NCBI RefSeq assembly: GCF_029891575.1
Contig: NZ_JARZHF010000009.1
Location: 186,001-250,000 of the forward strand
Length of the DNA: 64,000 nt
Direction of reading: 5' to 3'
DNA from: Salipaludibacillus daqingensis
GTDB lineage: Bacteria; Bacillota; Bacilli; Bacillales; Salisediminibacteriaceae
Shown here: in pieces, positions 16,810-25,060 of the stretch
Position numbering within the stretch: the first letter of the stretch is position 1
How the letters are laid out: each line of letters opens with the position of its first letter
Position numbers and translations under genes: made by a program
Notes under the pieces: model-generated
The model's database searches: none
What the model was told of the DNA's origin: nothing
Seen by the model: the letters and a program-made list of their open reading frames with translations, nothing else

Positions 16810-18138
16810 ATGTTATCATCCACTTTACGATCAAAGATTCGTTCAAGTTTCTGGACCATCCCTTCTATATACGCCTTGATTGCCGTCGTATTGTCATTCG
16901 TGAGTGTAGCAATAGATCCATATATTTTAAGCCATCAAAAGATTTATAATATGATCCCTTCTATTCTATTTATAGATATAGAATTAGCTCGCACCATTTT
17001 AAGTTCTATTTCGGCTTCATTACTGACGATGACAACGATTACTTTTTCTACGATTCTTGTTGTGTTAACAACGTTTCTATCTGAGTTTTCACCAAGGACG
17101 TTGCAAAATTTCATTACAAACCCAAGTACACAAAGGGTTTTAGGGATTTTTGTAGGTGGATTTATCTATTCCATCCTTTTGTTATTATTATTAAAACCAA
17201 CAGAACAATTATCTTTATTCTTTGTTCCATCTTTAGCTGTTTTTTTAGCGATCATTTGTTTAATGGTTTTCGTTTTCTTTATCCATCATACGTCAAACTG
17301 GATTCAAGTAAGCAACCTAATTCACAATATTAGTATAAGTGCGACGCAAAAAATTGATGAACAACTTAGTAATGAAGACGAAGTGCATGAGGATGCACCA
17401 TGGGAAGATTGGGAATCAGAAGAAATTAAAAACAAACCTGTCCATAAAATCTTTTCTCATAAAACCGGTTATATTAGAAAAATAAACATTCAAGGTCTTA
17501 TTAAACAAGCAGCTAAAGATGACGTTATCATAAGGGTTGAAAGACAAATGGGTGAATATGTTAATTTTGAAACTACGCTTTTATCTATCTGGAAACTAAA
17601 CCACCAACACTCTAAGATTCATTACGAAAAATACATATCTATTGGCAAAAAAAAGGCTCCCATCGATGATATTGAGTTTGACTTAACGAAACTAGTTGAA
17701 ATCGCTCTTCGTTCCTTATCTCCTGGAATAAACGATCCGTATACAGCAATTAATTGTATTGACAATTTAGGACGAATCTTAGATAAATTAGGAAAAAAAT
17801 ACTTACCGAAAGCCTATCATCATGACAAAAATCGTAATTTAAGAGTGCTTTGGGATAGACCCGATTTTCGTTATTACCTATATAAATGTTTTTATCAAAT
17901 TACTTACCACGGTTTTAAAGACATTTCTGTTTTATTAGCCATCACCAAATCGTTAACAATCATTGCTCATAATAATTCAACAAGAAGAAAAGAAGTCATT
18001 TGGGAATTAACTGAGTACATCATTGAAGGAATTAACCGTGAAACCCTTCTTTCTCTCGATAGAAAATATCTTAATGAACAATTAGTTTCTCTTGCAACAG
18101 CTACTGGCCATAACAAACGTTTCAAACCGTTCAGTTAA
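16810..18138 (+). CDS. DUF2254 membrane protein
   Basis: A 442-residue protein with four N-terminal membrane segments (about 15-40, 55-90, 115-140, 145-165) and a large cytoplasmic part. The segment TFSTILVVLTTFLSEFSPRTLQNF is characteristic of DUF2254, as is SPGINDPYTAINCIDNLGRIL. Some relatives have been discussed as possible mechanosensitive or transport proteins, but no function is established. The ribosome site AGGAGG lies 12-13 bases before the ATG, rather far. Its tail overlaps the convergent HhH pseudogene by 4 bases. Confidence 0.8.
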   Translation: MLSSTLRSKIRSSFWTIPSIYALIAVVLSFVSVAIDPYILSHQKIYNMIPSILFIDIELARTILSSISASLLTMTTITFSTILVVLTTFLSEFSPRTLQNFITNPSTQRVLGIFVGGFIYSILLLLLLKPTEQLSLFFVPSLAVFLAIICLMVFVFFIHHTSNWIQVSNLIHNISISATQKIDEQLSNEDEVHEDAPWEDWESEEIKNKPVHKIFSHKTGYIRKINIQGLIKQAAKDDVIIRVERQMGEYVNFETTLLSIWKLNHQHSKIHYEKYISIGKKKAPIDDIEFDLTKLVEIALRSLSPGINDPYTAINCIDNLGRILDKLGKKYLPKAYHHDKNRNLRVLWDRPDFRYYLYKCFYQITYHGFKDISVLLAITKSLTIIAHNNSTRRKEVIWELTEYIIEGINRETLLSLDRKYLNEQLVSLATATGHNKRFKPFS

Positions 18139-18602
18139 TTGTCATACCACGCTTTCTTCGGTCTAGACGCTGGATACCCATATTTTGTTCGATACAATTT
18201 CCGCTCCTCTGTAAAGTCATACCAATATTTATCACTTTCAGGATTTATAGCATAGTGGACGATACATCGAATTTGGTCTTCCGCGCAAGGGTCTATCCAG
18301 AACCCGAGCTCCCTTTCTAATGCATTCAACAATTCTGCACCGTTTTTGTTTTTTAATTCTTCTAATGAATATATCCCAAGTTTGTCGACCATATTCGTAG
18401 CCATCTTAGCACCGATGGAAGGAATTCTCTGAAAAGTAGCGAGTGCATGGAGCATCCTTGCTCGTTAATAAGGAACTGATAACATTTCTGCTAGTTCCAT
18501 TACTTCTAGTTGATGTATATCACGCATCTTCTTTTTTGCCTTTCGTAAAGATGCTTTCTCATTACTCGTTAAAGGCAGCGTCGGACTTTTTGCTAGCCCC
18601 AT
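18135..18602 (-). pseudogene. Cdd1-type helix-hairpin-helix gene with an in-frame stop
   Basis: Reading from ATG 18602, which has a strong GGAGGAG site, gives about 45 codons (SPTLPLTSNEKASLRKAKKK and on to EMLSVPY), then TAA at 18465-18467, then the same frame continues RARMLHALATFQRIPSIG and on to the stop at 18135. The continuous sequence fits the small Cdd1 (pathogenicity locus) HhH family, about 155 residues, with PSIG as the hairpin and CAEDQIRCIVHYA downstream. A single nonsense change therefore splits it. Restart at ATG 18455 could still make the last 106 residues. It is either a recent pseudogene or a sequencing error. Confidence 0.7.
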
Positions 18603-18633
18603 CTTTATCTCCTCCGTTCTTTTATTTCAACCT

Positions 18634-18665
18634 TTCATCAAATTTTCATAAACCTTTGCTAGGCT
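18634..18665 (+). promoter_or_regulatory. Candidate response-regulator box and promoter (copy 7)
   Basis: On the + strand: TTCAT (18634-18638), six bases, TTCAT (18645-18649), ten bases, -10-like TAGGCT (18660-18665). It would drive the five-gene operon Lgt-like/ccdA/tlpA/TCS2 with a very short leader. The -10 is weaker than in the other copies. Confidence 0.45.
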
Positions 18666-18687
18666 ATCAAGTGAAAGGATGATTACT

Positions 18688-19395
18688 ATGAATGACGTTT
18701 GGATGGTTGGACCTGCGATGATTCCGGTTAATACCGTCATAATCTTTTTATCTTTTATCGTCGGATTTATGTATTTACGGTTTATTTCTTCTTATAAAAA
18801 TAAGACAGATGCTTCTCTAAGAGATATCACTTCAAATGCGATGATCCTCTCAGCCGTTGTTTTCTATTTAGGTTCTATACCATTGAATATCTCCACGTTT
18901 ATACGGGACCCAATACCAATGATCAGTTATCCAAGCGGCCATCGAGAGTTAATTCTTGGTTTGACAATTGGTTTCATTTATTTGGTCGTTCAACACATTA
19001 AGAAGGGAATTAAATTACAAGACTCATTATTAGCTAGTTTTATCGTTATCATCGTTACTGATTTTTTCTATGCCTTTTCTGTCAATCAGTCGGGAATATC
19101 TATCACGTCAGATTTTCCTCTATCCGCCCATCCTATTTCCCTTTATACGATGGGACTGAGTCTATTCGCCCTTTTTATACTTAGAAAATCAAGTGGCATG
19201 ATGGACGAACCGAGCTTCATCTTTTCTGCATGGTTTTTAGGTAAGTGGATCATAAGTCTATTCCAACCGTCTAGCGCTTTCTTATCGATCTACTTACCTG
19301 AACATATTTATCTATTTATGACAGTCAGTTTAGCGCTCGTCTTTATTATACATCTTACTATTCAAAAGAAGCAGGTGATCTCATGGAAGAGATAA
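18688..19395 (+). CDS. Divergent Lgt-like polytopic membrane protein
   Basis: A protein of about 235 residues with seven hydrophobic segments and no close family name. Its layout resembles Lgt: an early segment like IPVNTVIIFLSFIVGFMYL, a middle motif SGHRELILGLTIGFIYL at the position of the Lgt HGG motif, a basic loop, DSLLASFIVIIVTDFFYAF, and SAHPISLYTMGLSLF at the place of Lgt HPxQxYE. The catalytic-type glycines and RIG motif are not conserved, so transferase activity is doubtful. ATG 18688 has GAAAGG about 7 bases upstream; ATG 18679 is also possible. It overlaps ccdA by 13 bases and is first in a five-gene operon. Confidence 0.6.
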   Translation: MNDVWMVGPAMIPVNTVIIFLSFIVGFMYLRFISSYKNKTDASLRDITSNAMILSAVVFYLGSIPLNISTFIRDPIPMISYPSGHRELILGLTIGFIYLVVQHIKKGIKLQDSLLASFIVIIVTDFFYAFSVNQSGISITSDFPLSAHPISLYTMGLSLFALFILRKSSGMMDEPSFIFSAWFLGKWIISLFQPSSAFLSIYLPEHIYLFMTVSLALVFIIHLTIQKKQVISWKR

Positions 19396-20126
19396 GTCAA
19401 ATTACAATATGGGCAGCATTAGCAGCGGGGTTTATATCTTTTATATCCCCTTGCACACTCCCTTTATTCCCTGCCTATTTATCATACATTACAGGGATGA
19501 GCGTGAAAGATTTAGAATCGAATAAAGATCAAAAAGTAAGGCGCCCACTGATGATTCATACGTTTTTCTTTTTATTGGGAGTCTCATCTATTTTCCTTGC
19601 TCTCGGCGTCGGAGCTACCTATATGGGAGGATTTTTGCAGGATTTATTGATCGGATCTTCAGGTGACCTTGTTCAACGATTAGCCGGAATTTTTATCGTA
19701 TTTATGGGGTTATTCGTCGCCGGTGTGATCCAATTGAATGGGTTAATGAAAACAAAACGCTTCACGTTAACCAAGAAACCAGCTGGATATGCAGGGACAA
19801 CTTTTGTCGGAATGGGATTTGCTGCAGGTTGGACACCATGTATTGGGCCAATCTTTGCATCCATTTTAGTGTTGGCCGCGAGTAATCCGTCTCAAGGTTT
19901 GTTTTATACGTTGTTATATATTATTGGTTTCTCCTTGCCGTTTTTCATCTTAACGTTTTTTATCGGTTCCACGAAGTGGATCGTTAAATACAGTGAAAGG
20001 ATTATGAAAATCGGTGGGGCTGTGATGATTTTGATGGGGATCTTATTGTTTACCGGTCAACTTAATGACATTTCTATTTATATCCTTCGATTAATTGAAG
20101 GGACTTGGTTTGAAAACCTTGGATAA
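19383..20126 (+). CDS. ccdA: CcdA-type membrane thiol-disulfide electron carrier
   Basis: A 247-residue protein with six membrane segments and the two conserved Cys in FISPCTLPLFPAYLSYITG (about residue 24) and GWTPCIGPIFAS (about residue 156). CcdA carries reducing equivalents from cytoplasmic thioredoxin across the membrane to ResA-, StoA- or TlpA-type proteins. The ATG lies within the end of the previous gene, and the next gene is a TlpA/ResA-like partner 23 bases downstream, so partner and carrier are co-expressed. Confidence 0.92.
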   Translation: MEEISQITIWAALAAGFISFISPCTLPLFPAYLSYITGMSVKDLESNKDQKVRRPLMIHTFFFLLGVSSIFLALGVGATYMGGFLQDLLIGSSGDLVQRLAGIFIVFMGLFVAGVIQLNGLMKTKRFTLTKKPAGYAGTTFVGMGFAAGWTPCIGPIFASILVLAASNPSQGLFYTLLYIIGFSLPFFILTFFIGSTKWIVKYSERIMKIGGAVMILMGILLFTGQLNDISIYILRLIEGTWFENLG

Positions 20127-20149
20127 TTTATGATGAAAGGGTGATTGTA

Positions 20150-20740
20150 ATGAAAAAGTGGATTGTTATCGTAGTTTTTGTTGGTATGATTGGGTGGACT
20201 CTCTATGATACATTAGATTGGAGTACGACCCAAGATACAGCTACAACAGATGAGGATGGAAATCAGTTAGAAGATGAGAATTCAGAACTTCCGCCTATCC
20301 CCGAAGATGAAATTGGTTTAGGCGAGGGAGACTACGCACCTGATTTCACATTGGAAAATCTAGAAGGGGAAGAAGTTTCTCTTTCTGATTTTCGGGGCGA
20401 AAAAAAAGTAATGGTTAACTTCTGGGCTACTTGGTGCCCACCATGTCGTGCAGAAATGCCCGATATGCAGGAAATGTATGAAGAACATGATGATATTGAA
20501 ATATTAGCAATTAATTTAACAGAAACAGAGCCAAGTGTTGGTCAAGTAGACGATTTTGCTGACGATTTCGGTCTCACTTTCCCTATCTTGCTTGATCATG
20601 ATGTAGAAATTGCTGATGTTTATGATATCCAACCTGTACCAACTTCCTATATGATTGACTCGCAAGGACGAGTACAGAGTATTGCTTTAGGTGCGCTCAA
20701 TAAAGAAATGATGGTACAACGATTCGAAAATATGGATTAA
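20150..20740 (+). CDS. Membrane-anchored ResA/TlpA-like thioredoxin
   Basis: A 196-residue protein with an N-terminal anchor (about 3-20), an acidic linker (about 25-60, many Asp and Glu) and an extracytoplasmic thioredoxin fold. Active site NFWATWCPPCRAEMP; cis-Pro loop IQPVPTSYMID. CPPC is the usual TlpA/YneN-type pair, unlike the CTYC of the paralogue at 11703-12233. ATG 20150 is preferred over GTG 20141 because GAAAGGG is 8-9 bases upstream of it. Its likely electron donor is CcdA, encoded just upstream. Confidence 0.9.
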   Translation: MKKWIVIVVFVGMIGWTLYDTLDWSTTQDTATTDEDGNQLEDENSELPPIPEDEIGLGEGDYAPDFTLENLEGEEVSLSDFRGEKKVMVNFWATWCPPCRAEMPDMQEMYEEHDDIEILAINLTETEPSVGQVDDFADDFGLTFPILLDHDVEIADVYDIQPVPTSYMIDSQGRVQSIALGALNKEMMVQRFENMD

Positions 20741-20775
20741 AATAAAAAGAACATATTTTCAAAAGGATGATAATA

Positions 20776-21456
20776 ATGAAACAACTTGTTCTCGTAGTAG
20801 AAGACGATAAAATGATCAGAGATTTAATTAAGATATACCTTGAAAAAAATAACTATGACGTGATTATCGCTACTGACGGGGAAGAAGCGAAGCGACAGTT
20901 TATGATGCATTCTCCATGTCTTGTCATCCTCGATTTAATGTTACCGAAAATAAGTGGAGAAGAGATATGCCAATGGATTCGACAACATGAAAAACATGAA
21001 GTATCGATTATTATGCTTACTGCAAAAATAAGTAGTACCCAAAAGATTGAAGGGTTGAAGATAGGTGCGGATGATTATGTTACGAAACCGTTTAGCCCTA
21101 ATGAACTGATGGCCCGAGTGGAAGCGGTAATGAGAAGAGGCGGACAATATTGTCAAAAGATTAACCATGATGGTTTATTGATTAAACCACGCCAAGGTGA
21201 GGTACTTTTGCACGATAAAAAAATTCCTTTAACAAAATATGAGTTTGATCTGCTCTTTTATTTCATGGAGAATCCAAATGTCGTTTTTTCACGGGAACAA
21301 TTAGTGGAAAAAATTCACCCATTTAATGAATCGAACATTCTTGATCGTACGATTGATGCTCACATCAAAAAAATACGGGAGAAAATTGAGGATGTTCCTT
21401 CTAAACCGAAACGGATCATCACCGTCAGAGGAATGGGGTATCAGTTTGTTCCATAA
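20776..21456 (+). CDS. OmpR-family response regulator of TCS2
   Basis: About 226 residues. Receiver: acidic pair EDD near residue 9, phospho-acceptor in LVILDLMLPKISG (about residue 52), Lys in VTKPFSP. Winged helix with LTKYEFDLLFYFMENP and the ending TIDAHIKKIREKI and GMGYQFVP. ATG 20776 has AAAAGGATG 7-9 bases upstream. It lies 35 bases after the TlpA-like gene, so it is in the ccdA operon and may control its own promoter (copy 7). It is an alternative candidate to TCS1 for binding the shared boxes. Confidence 0.9.
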   Translation: MKQLVLVVEDDKMIRDLIKIYLEKNNYDVIIATDGEEAKRQFMMHSPCLVILDLMLPKISGEEICQWIRQHEKHEVSIIMLTAKISSTQKIEGLKIGADDYVTKPFSPNELMARVEAVMRRGGQYCQKINHDGLLIKPRQGEVLLHDKKIPLTKYEFDLLFYFMENPNVVFSREQLVEKIHPFNESNILDRTIDAHIKKIREKIEDVPSKPKRIITVRGMGYQFVP

Positions 21457-22525
21457 TTTGCGCAAATCGATGCTTTTTCAATTAACCGCAGTCCATTTAG
21501 GAATCGTCTCTTTACTGATTATTATAAGTAGTTACTTAATCTATTCCACCGCTTGCTTTCTCGTTGATCAAATGCCTGCTGTCCAGGCAGAAAATCAGTC
21601 GCTATTTGAAGAACAACTTGCTGTTTTCTTATGGTGGATTACGCCTATTTTTATTGCGGCAGCAGCAATATTCCATTATTTTTTCACGAAAAAAATGATC
21701 AAACCTCTTCACCAATTAGTTCATTCTGCTAATGAATTAAAAGCCGGACACTATCCACCTAAAATGACAACGAATTCTTTTCGTGAAATTGATCAATTGA
21801 CGCTACATGTGAATGAACTCAATGATCGGCTCAAGCAAAATGAAGAGGCGAGAAACAAGATGTTAACCGACATGGCCCATGAATTACGAACACCTTTATC
21901 AAATATTAATGGCTATCTAGAAGCAATGAGAGACGGGATGATTCAAGGAGATCATCAATTGTTTCACTCCTTGCACAACGAGTCCGAGAGACTTATTGAC
22001 ATGATTAATCAATTACAAGAAATGGCGACGTGGAATGAACAATCTTCTCCTTTGCTTGCAAAGAATTCGATAGATATTAAATCTGTCCTAGATGAAGTGA
22101 CAACAATGTTTCATTTAAAGATGGAAAACGAAGGAATTCCATTTCAAAGTGATATCTTACCGATGAATGTTTACTTCAATAAAGAAGGCATACAGCAAGC
22201 AGTTACAAACCTTCTAGATAATGCCATTAGGTATTATGATGGATCGTCTCCAGTTAAATTAGTCGGTTATAAAGAGAATGATGATTACGTTATTCTCGTC
22301 ACAAGTCCTGGTCCTCCTATTCCAGAAGAGGAAAGACGATGGTTATTCGAGCGCTTCTACCGTGTAGATTCATCTAGAAGTCGACAAACAGGTGGGACAG
22401 GGTTAGGTTTAGCCATTGTAAAAGATATCGTGGTCACTCATCATCAAGGGAAAGTGGACTTGATTTCAACAAATAATATTCATACGTTTAAATTAAACAT
22501 CCCCCTCAACGATAGTAGAGGATAA
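21446..22525 (+). CDS. Sensor histidine kinase of TCS2
   Basis: About 360 residues: TM1 (about 12-36), a very short extracytoplasmic loop of about 30 residues, TM2 (about 62-84), HAMP, DHp with MAHELRTPLSNINGY, N-box DNAIRYYDG, a changed G1 region (VTSPGPPIPEEE in place of DxGxG, so the conserved Asp is missing) and G2 GGTGLGLAIVKDI. The F-box LFERFYR is intact. BaeS-like kinases tolerate some G1 change, but loss of Asp may weaken ATP binding. I suggest TTG 21446 as start, with GAGG and GGGG sites upstream and overlap with the regulator stop; ATG 21470 is the alternative. The small sensor loop suggests sensing in or near the membrane. Confidence 0.82.
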   Translation: MFHNLRKSMLFQLTAVHLGIVSLLIIISSYLIYSTACFLVDQMPAVQAENQSLFEEQLAVFLWWITPIFIAAAAIFHYFFTKKMIKPLHQLVHSANELKAGHYPPKMTTNSFREIDQLTLHVNELNDRLKQNEEARNKMLTDMAHELRTPLSNINGYLEAMRDGMIQGDHQLFHSLHNESERLIDMINQLQEMATWNEQSSPLLAKNSIDIKSVLDEVTTMFHLKMENEGIPFQSDILPMNVYFNKEGIQQAVTNLLDNAIRYYDGSSPVKLVGYKENDDYVILVTSPGPPIPEEERRWLFERFYRVDSSRSRQTGGTGLGLAIVKDIVVTHHQGKVDLISTNNIHTFKLNIPLNDSRG

Positions 22526-22868
22526 TATAAACGTTTTTTTGAAAACAAGGGACAGTCTAGTCTGCTAGTAGTGGCTGCTTTTATCAAAGGTATCAGTGCA
22601 ACATCAGGTTAAGGTAGCATAATTTCGTTATAGCGCCTTTCGCTAACCTTGTCTCCTCTCGTCGGGCAGCTTAGCATCCGTATAGTGCCCTTCGTTACTC
22701 GAATCACCTACCGAAAGGAAGCTTACCTTTCTTTGCCTTTGTTATAATACAAGTACTTTTCTAGAACAGAACAACAACATCTCGAATGCACACGAAAAAC
22801 GAGCCAGGATAAAATACCACCTATCCTGACTCGTTTTAAGCTTTTCAGCTAGCCATCTTTTTTATGAA
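22526..22868. other. Non-coding gap
   Basis: No credible gene. The TTCC/CGCT-rich middle (about 22630-22740) vaguely recalls the dispersed repeat at 10429, but I cannot align it convincingly. The end holds the shared terminator hairpin. Confidence 0.5.
22797..22836. terminator. Bidirectional terminator between TCS2 and cstR
   Basis: A 14-bp near-perfect stem (22797-22810 with 22823-22836, one mismatch) of the AACGAG-x-CAGGAT family, with A-run and T-run flanks, between convergent genes. Confidence 0.8.
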
Positions 22869-23129
22869 TTACCGACTTCTTACAAGCATTTTTACAGCTT
22901 CTTCAATCGTTTCTTCTCGTTCTTCATCTGTTCCTTCTTGCTTTCGAAGACAGACCTCCAAATTTTTTGCTACAACATAGCCTGTTGCACGATCAACAGC
23001 AGATCGAATAGCGGACATTTGAGTAATAATAGACTGACAGTCTTTCTCTTCTTCCATCATTTTAAGAACACCGCGAACTTGCCCTTCTATCCTTTTCATT
23101 CTGTTCCTCATGCTTGGAGAGTATTCCAT
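22869..23129 (-). CDS. cstR: CstR-type persulfide-sensing repressor (CsoR family)
   Basis: An 86-residue all-helical repressor of the CsoR/RcnR (DUF156) family. Its metal-site pattern is Cys in EKDCQSIITQ (about residue 30) and Cys in NLEVCLRK (about residue 59), with Asn where copper-sensing CsoR has His. That C-N-C pattern and RIEGQVRGVLKMMEE match CstR, which senses sulfane sulfur by forming di- and polysulfide bridges between the two Cys. It follows a rhodanese gene by 55 bases, and the promoter ahead holds two CsoR/CstR-type inverted repeats. Therefore it is probably not the copA regulator. Confidence 0.85.
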   Translation of the reverse strand: MEYSPSMRNRMKRIEGQVRGVLKMMEEEKDCQSIITQMSAIRSAVDRATGYVVAKNLEVCLRKQEGTDEEREETIEEAVKMLVRSR

Positions 23130-23184
23130 GCTTCACACCTCCTTGTTCATCTTATTCCATACCTTCGTGAATACGCCACACCAG

Positions 23185-23571
23185 TTACTTCGCACCAGTT
23201 TTCACTGGGCCATCCCATTGATTCATTCCACCTCTGACATTTGTTACGCGATCAAATCCAGCTTTTTTCAACTTATTAGCAGCCATGACGCTACGACTAC
23301 CACTGCGACACATAAGCACCATTTCTTTCTCTTGAGACAATTTCTCTATTTGAGAAGACAGTTGGCTCATTGGGACATTTTTCATTCCTTTTACATGTCC
23401 TGATGTGAATTCATTTGGTTCCCTTACATCTAAGTAATGGGCGTTCTTATCTTGTATCATTTTGTCTTTCAATTCAGTTGTGCTTATTTGTTCAACACCT
23501 GATACTGGCCTCATTTTTTTCACTAAAATAACTACGGCAATGATTGCAAACGCTAATAAAACCCAACTCAT
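23185..23571 (-). CDS. Membrane-anchored rhodanese-like sulfurtransferase
   Basis: A 128-residue protein: N-terminal membrane anchor (about 2-19), then one rhodanese domain with LDVREPNEF and the catalytic loop MCRSGSRS (Cys about residue 88). It transfers sulfane sulfur between small thiols. It is first in an operon with cstR, the usual arrangement for sulfide and persulfide detoxification, although the other cst genes (sqr, cstA, cstB) are absent here. Confidence 0.88.
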   Translation of the reverse strand: MSWVLLAFAIIAVVILVKKMRPVSGVEQISTTELKDKMIQDKNAHYLDVREPNEFTSGHVKGMKNVPMSQLSSQIEKLSQEKEMVLMCRSGSRSVMAANKLKKAGFDRVTNVRGGMNQWDGPVKTGAK

Positions 23572-23610
23572 ATCTATTCACCTCTAAAGTATTATCATTT
23601 CTGACACCCT

Positions 23611-23671
23611 TTATACCCAACGAGGTATAAAGGAATACTTTTATATTATACCCCTTTAGGTATAATGTCAA
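23611..23671 (-). promoter_or_regulatory. rhodanese-cstR promoter with two CstR-type operators
   Basis: On the - strand: -35 TTGACA (23671-23666), then an inverted repeat TATACC-N-GGGGTATA (about 23666-23646) filling the spacer and the TATAAT-like -10 next to it. A second related inverted repeat lies at 23630-23611. The repressor would block RNA polymerase directly. Confidence 0.75.
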
Positions 23672-23681
23672 TAGAAGTTGT

Positions 23682-24818
23682 CTAGATATTTTTTTCTTTT
23701 ATTAACAACGTTTCAGATAATAATACAACCGTTTCGTCAATTTCCGCTTTCGTTGTGTTTCTACCTAAGCTGAATCGGACCGCACCTTTTCCTTCCGATT
23801 CCTTTACATTCATTGCTTTTAAAACGGGAGATAGTTTCACTTCTCCTGAATGGCAAGCGGAACCTGTTGACGCTGCAATTTGTGGGAGTTTATCTAATAT
23901 ATCTTGGCCAATATGGTGTAAGAAGTTTACATTCAGTGTATTAGGTAACCGGTCTTCAAGGTGTCCATTTAACGTTACATCGTCCTTAAAAACATCCTGT
24001 AGCTGTGTCCACAAATCGTCTCGTAACGTCTTCATTTCAGAAACCCCTTGTAAACCTTGCGCTAATTCACATGCTTTTCCTAAACCAACTAGTAAGAGGA
24101 CGTTTTCTGTACCTGCACGCCTTCCATTCTCATGTCCTGCTCCATGAATCAATGGTTCGATATCGATGCCTTCTCTTATAAACAATGCCCCTACACCTTT
24201 AGGCGCATAAGCTTTATGACCTGCAATTGTTAAAAAATCGACGTGAAGTTCATTCACATTTAAAGGAACTTTCCCTGTCGATTGAGAAGCATCTGTATGA
24301 AAATAAACACCGTGTTTCTGTGCTATAAGGCCAATCTCTGGAATTGGTTGGATCGTACCTACTTCATTATTTGAATGCATCACAGAGATGAGAATCGTAT
24401 TATCTTTTATCGCTTTTTCAACGTCTGTTACGTCCACTTTCCCTTGAGAGTCCACGTCTAAATAGGTCACTTCTGCTCCAAGTCCTTCTAAGTATTTACA
24501 TGGCGATAATATTGCAGGGTGTTCTACTTTTGTCGTAATAATATGATTTCCTTTGTGTCGAAACCGTTGGAATACTCCTTTTATGACATGATTGTTAGAC
24601 TCACTTCCCCCGCTAGTAAAAATGATTTCTCCTGTAGTGGCATGAAGAAGAGAAGCTACTTGTTCTCTCGCTTTTTCTACTGCTTTCTTTTCAATTCTTC
24701 CTGCAAAGTGAAGGGCAGAAGGGTTCCCATAATGTTCTTGTAAGTAAGGTAACATGGCCTCTTGCACTTCTTTGGCAATTGGGGTACTGGCGTTATAATC
24801 CAAATAAATTTGTTGCAT
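23682..24818 (-). CDS. Cysteine desulfurase (NifS/IscS type)
   Basis: A 378-residue PLP enzyme that takes sulfur from cysteine, forming alanine and an enzyme persulfide. Seen: LDYNASTP at the start, FTSGGSESNN, TDASQSTGK, the PLP-lysine in GHKAYAPKGVG (about residue 200), and the catalytic Cys loop STGSACHSGE (about residue 320). ATG 24818 is set by AAAGGGTG; an upstream GTG is less likely. It ends just before the cstR-rhodanese promoter and reads in the same direction, so the three genes form a sulfur-handling block. No iscU or thiI gene is adjacent. Confidence 0.93.
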   Translation of the reverse strand: MQQIYLDYNASTPIAKEVQEAMLPYLQEHYGNPSALHFAGRIEKKAVEKAREQVASLLHATTGEIIFTSGGSESNNHVIKGVFQRFRHKGNHIITTKVEHPAILSPCKYLEGLGAEVTYLDVDSQGKVDVTDVEKAIKDNTILISVMHSNNEVGTIQPIPEIGLIAQKHGVYFHTDASQSTGKVPLNVNELHVDFLTIAGHKAYAPKGVGALFIREGIDIEPLIHGAGHENGRRAGTENVLLLVGLGKACELAQGLQGVSEMKTLRDDLWTQLQDVFKDDVTLNGHLEDRLPNTLNVNFLHHIGQDILDKLPQIAASTGSACHSGEVKLSPVLKAMNVKESEGKGAVRFSLGRNTTKAEIDETVVLLSETLLIKEKNI

Positions 24819-25060
24819 GACAATCACCCTTTCTCCCTTATCCGACTCTTATTCTCGATACTTTCATGATATACGAAATGATCCCTAGACTAAAGAATGA
24901 TGCCATTATTTATTTGAAAAAAATCCCTTCAAATTTTTCGAGGCAAAAGGAATCGATTCATTAAAGTTAACTTATTGTAAATATTATATAAAATCGATTG
25001 TTATAATCGCTAGCATCTGCTACTGTCACATTTATAAGATAAAAAAGTAGGTGCGCAGTT

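Noticed and set aside
22869-23129. CsoR copper repressor for copA
   Set aside because: The key His is Asn, and the neighbours are rhodanese and desulfurase genes, so CstR is the better call.
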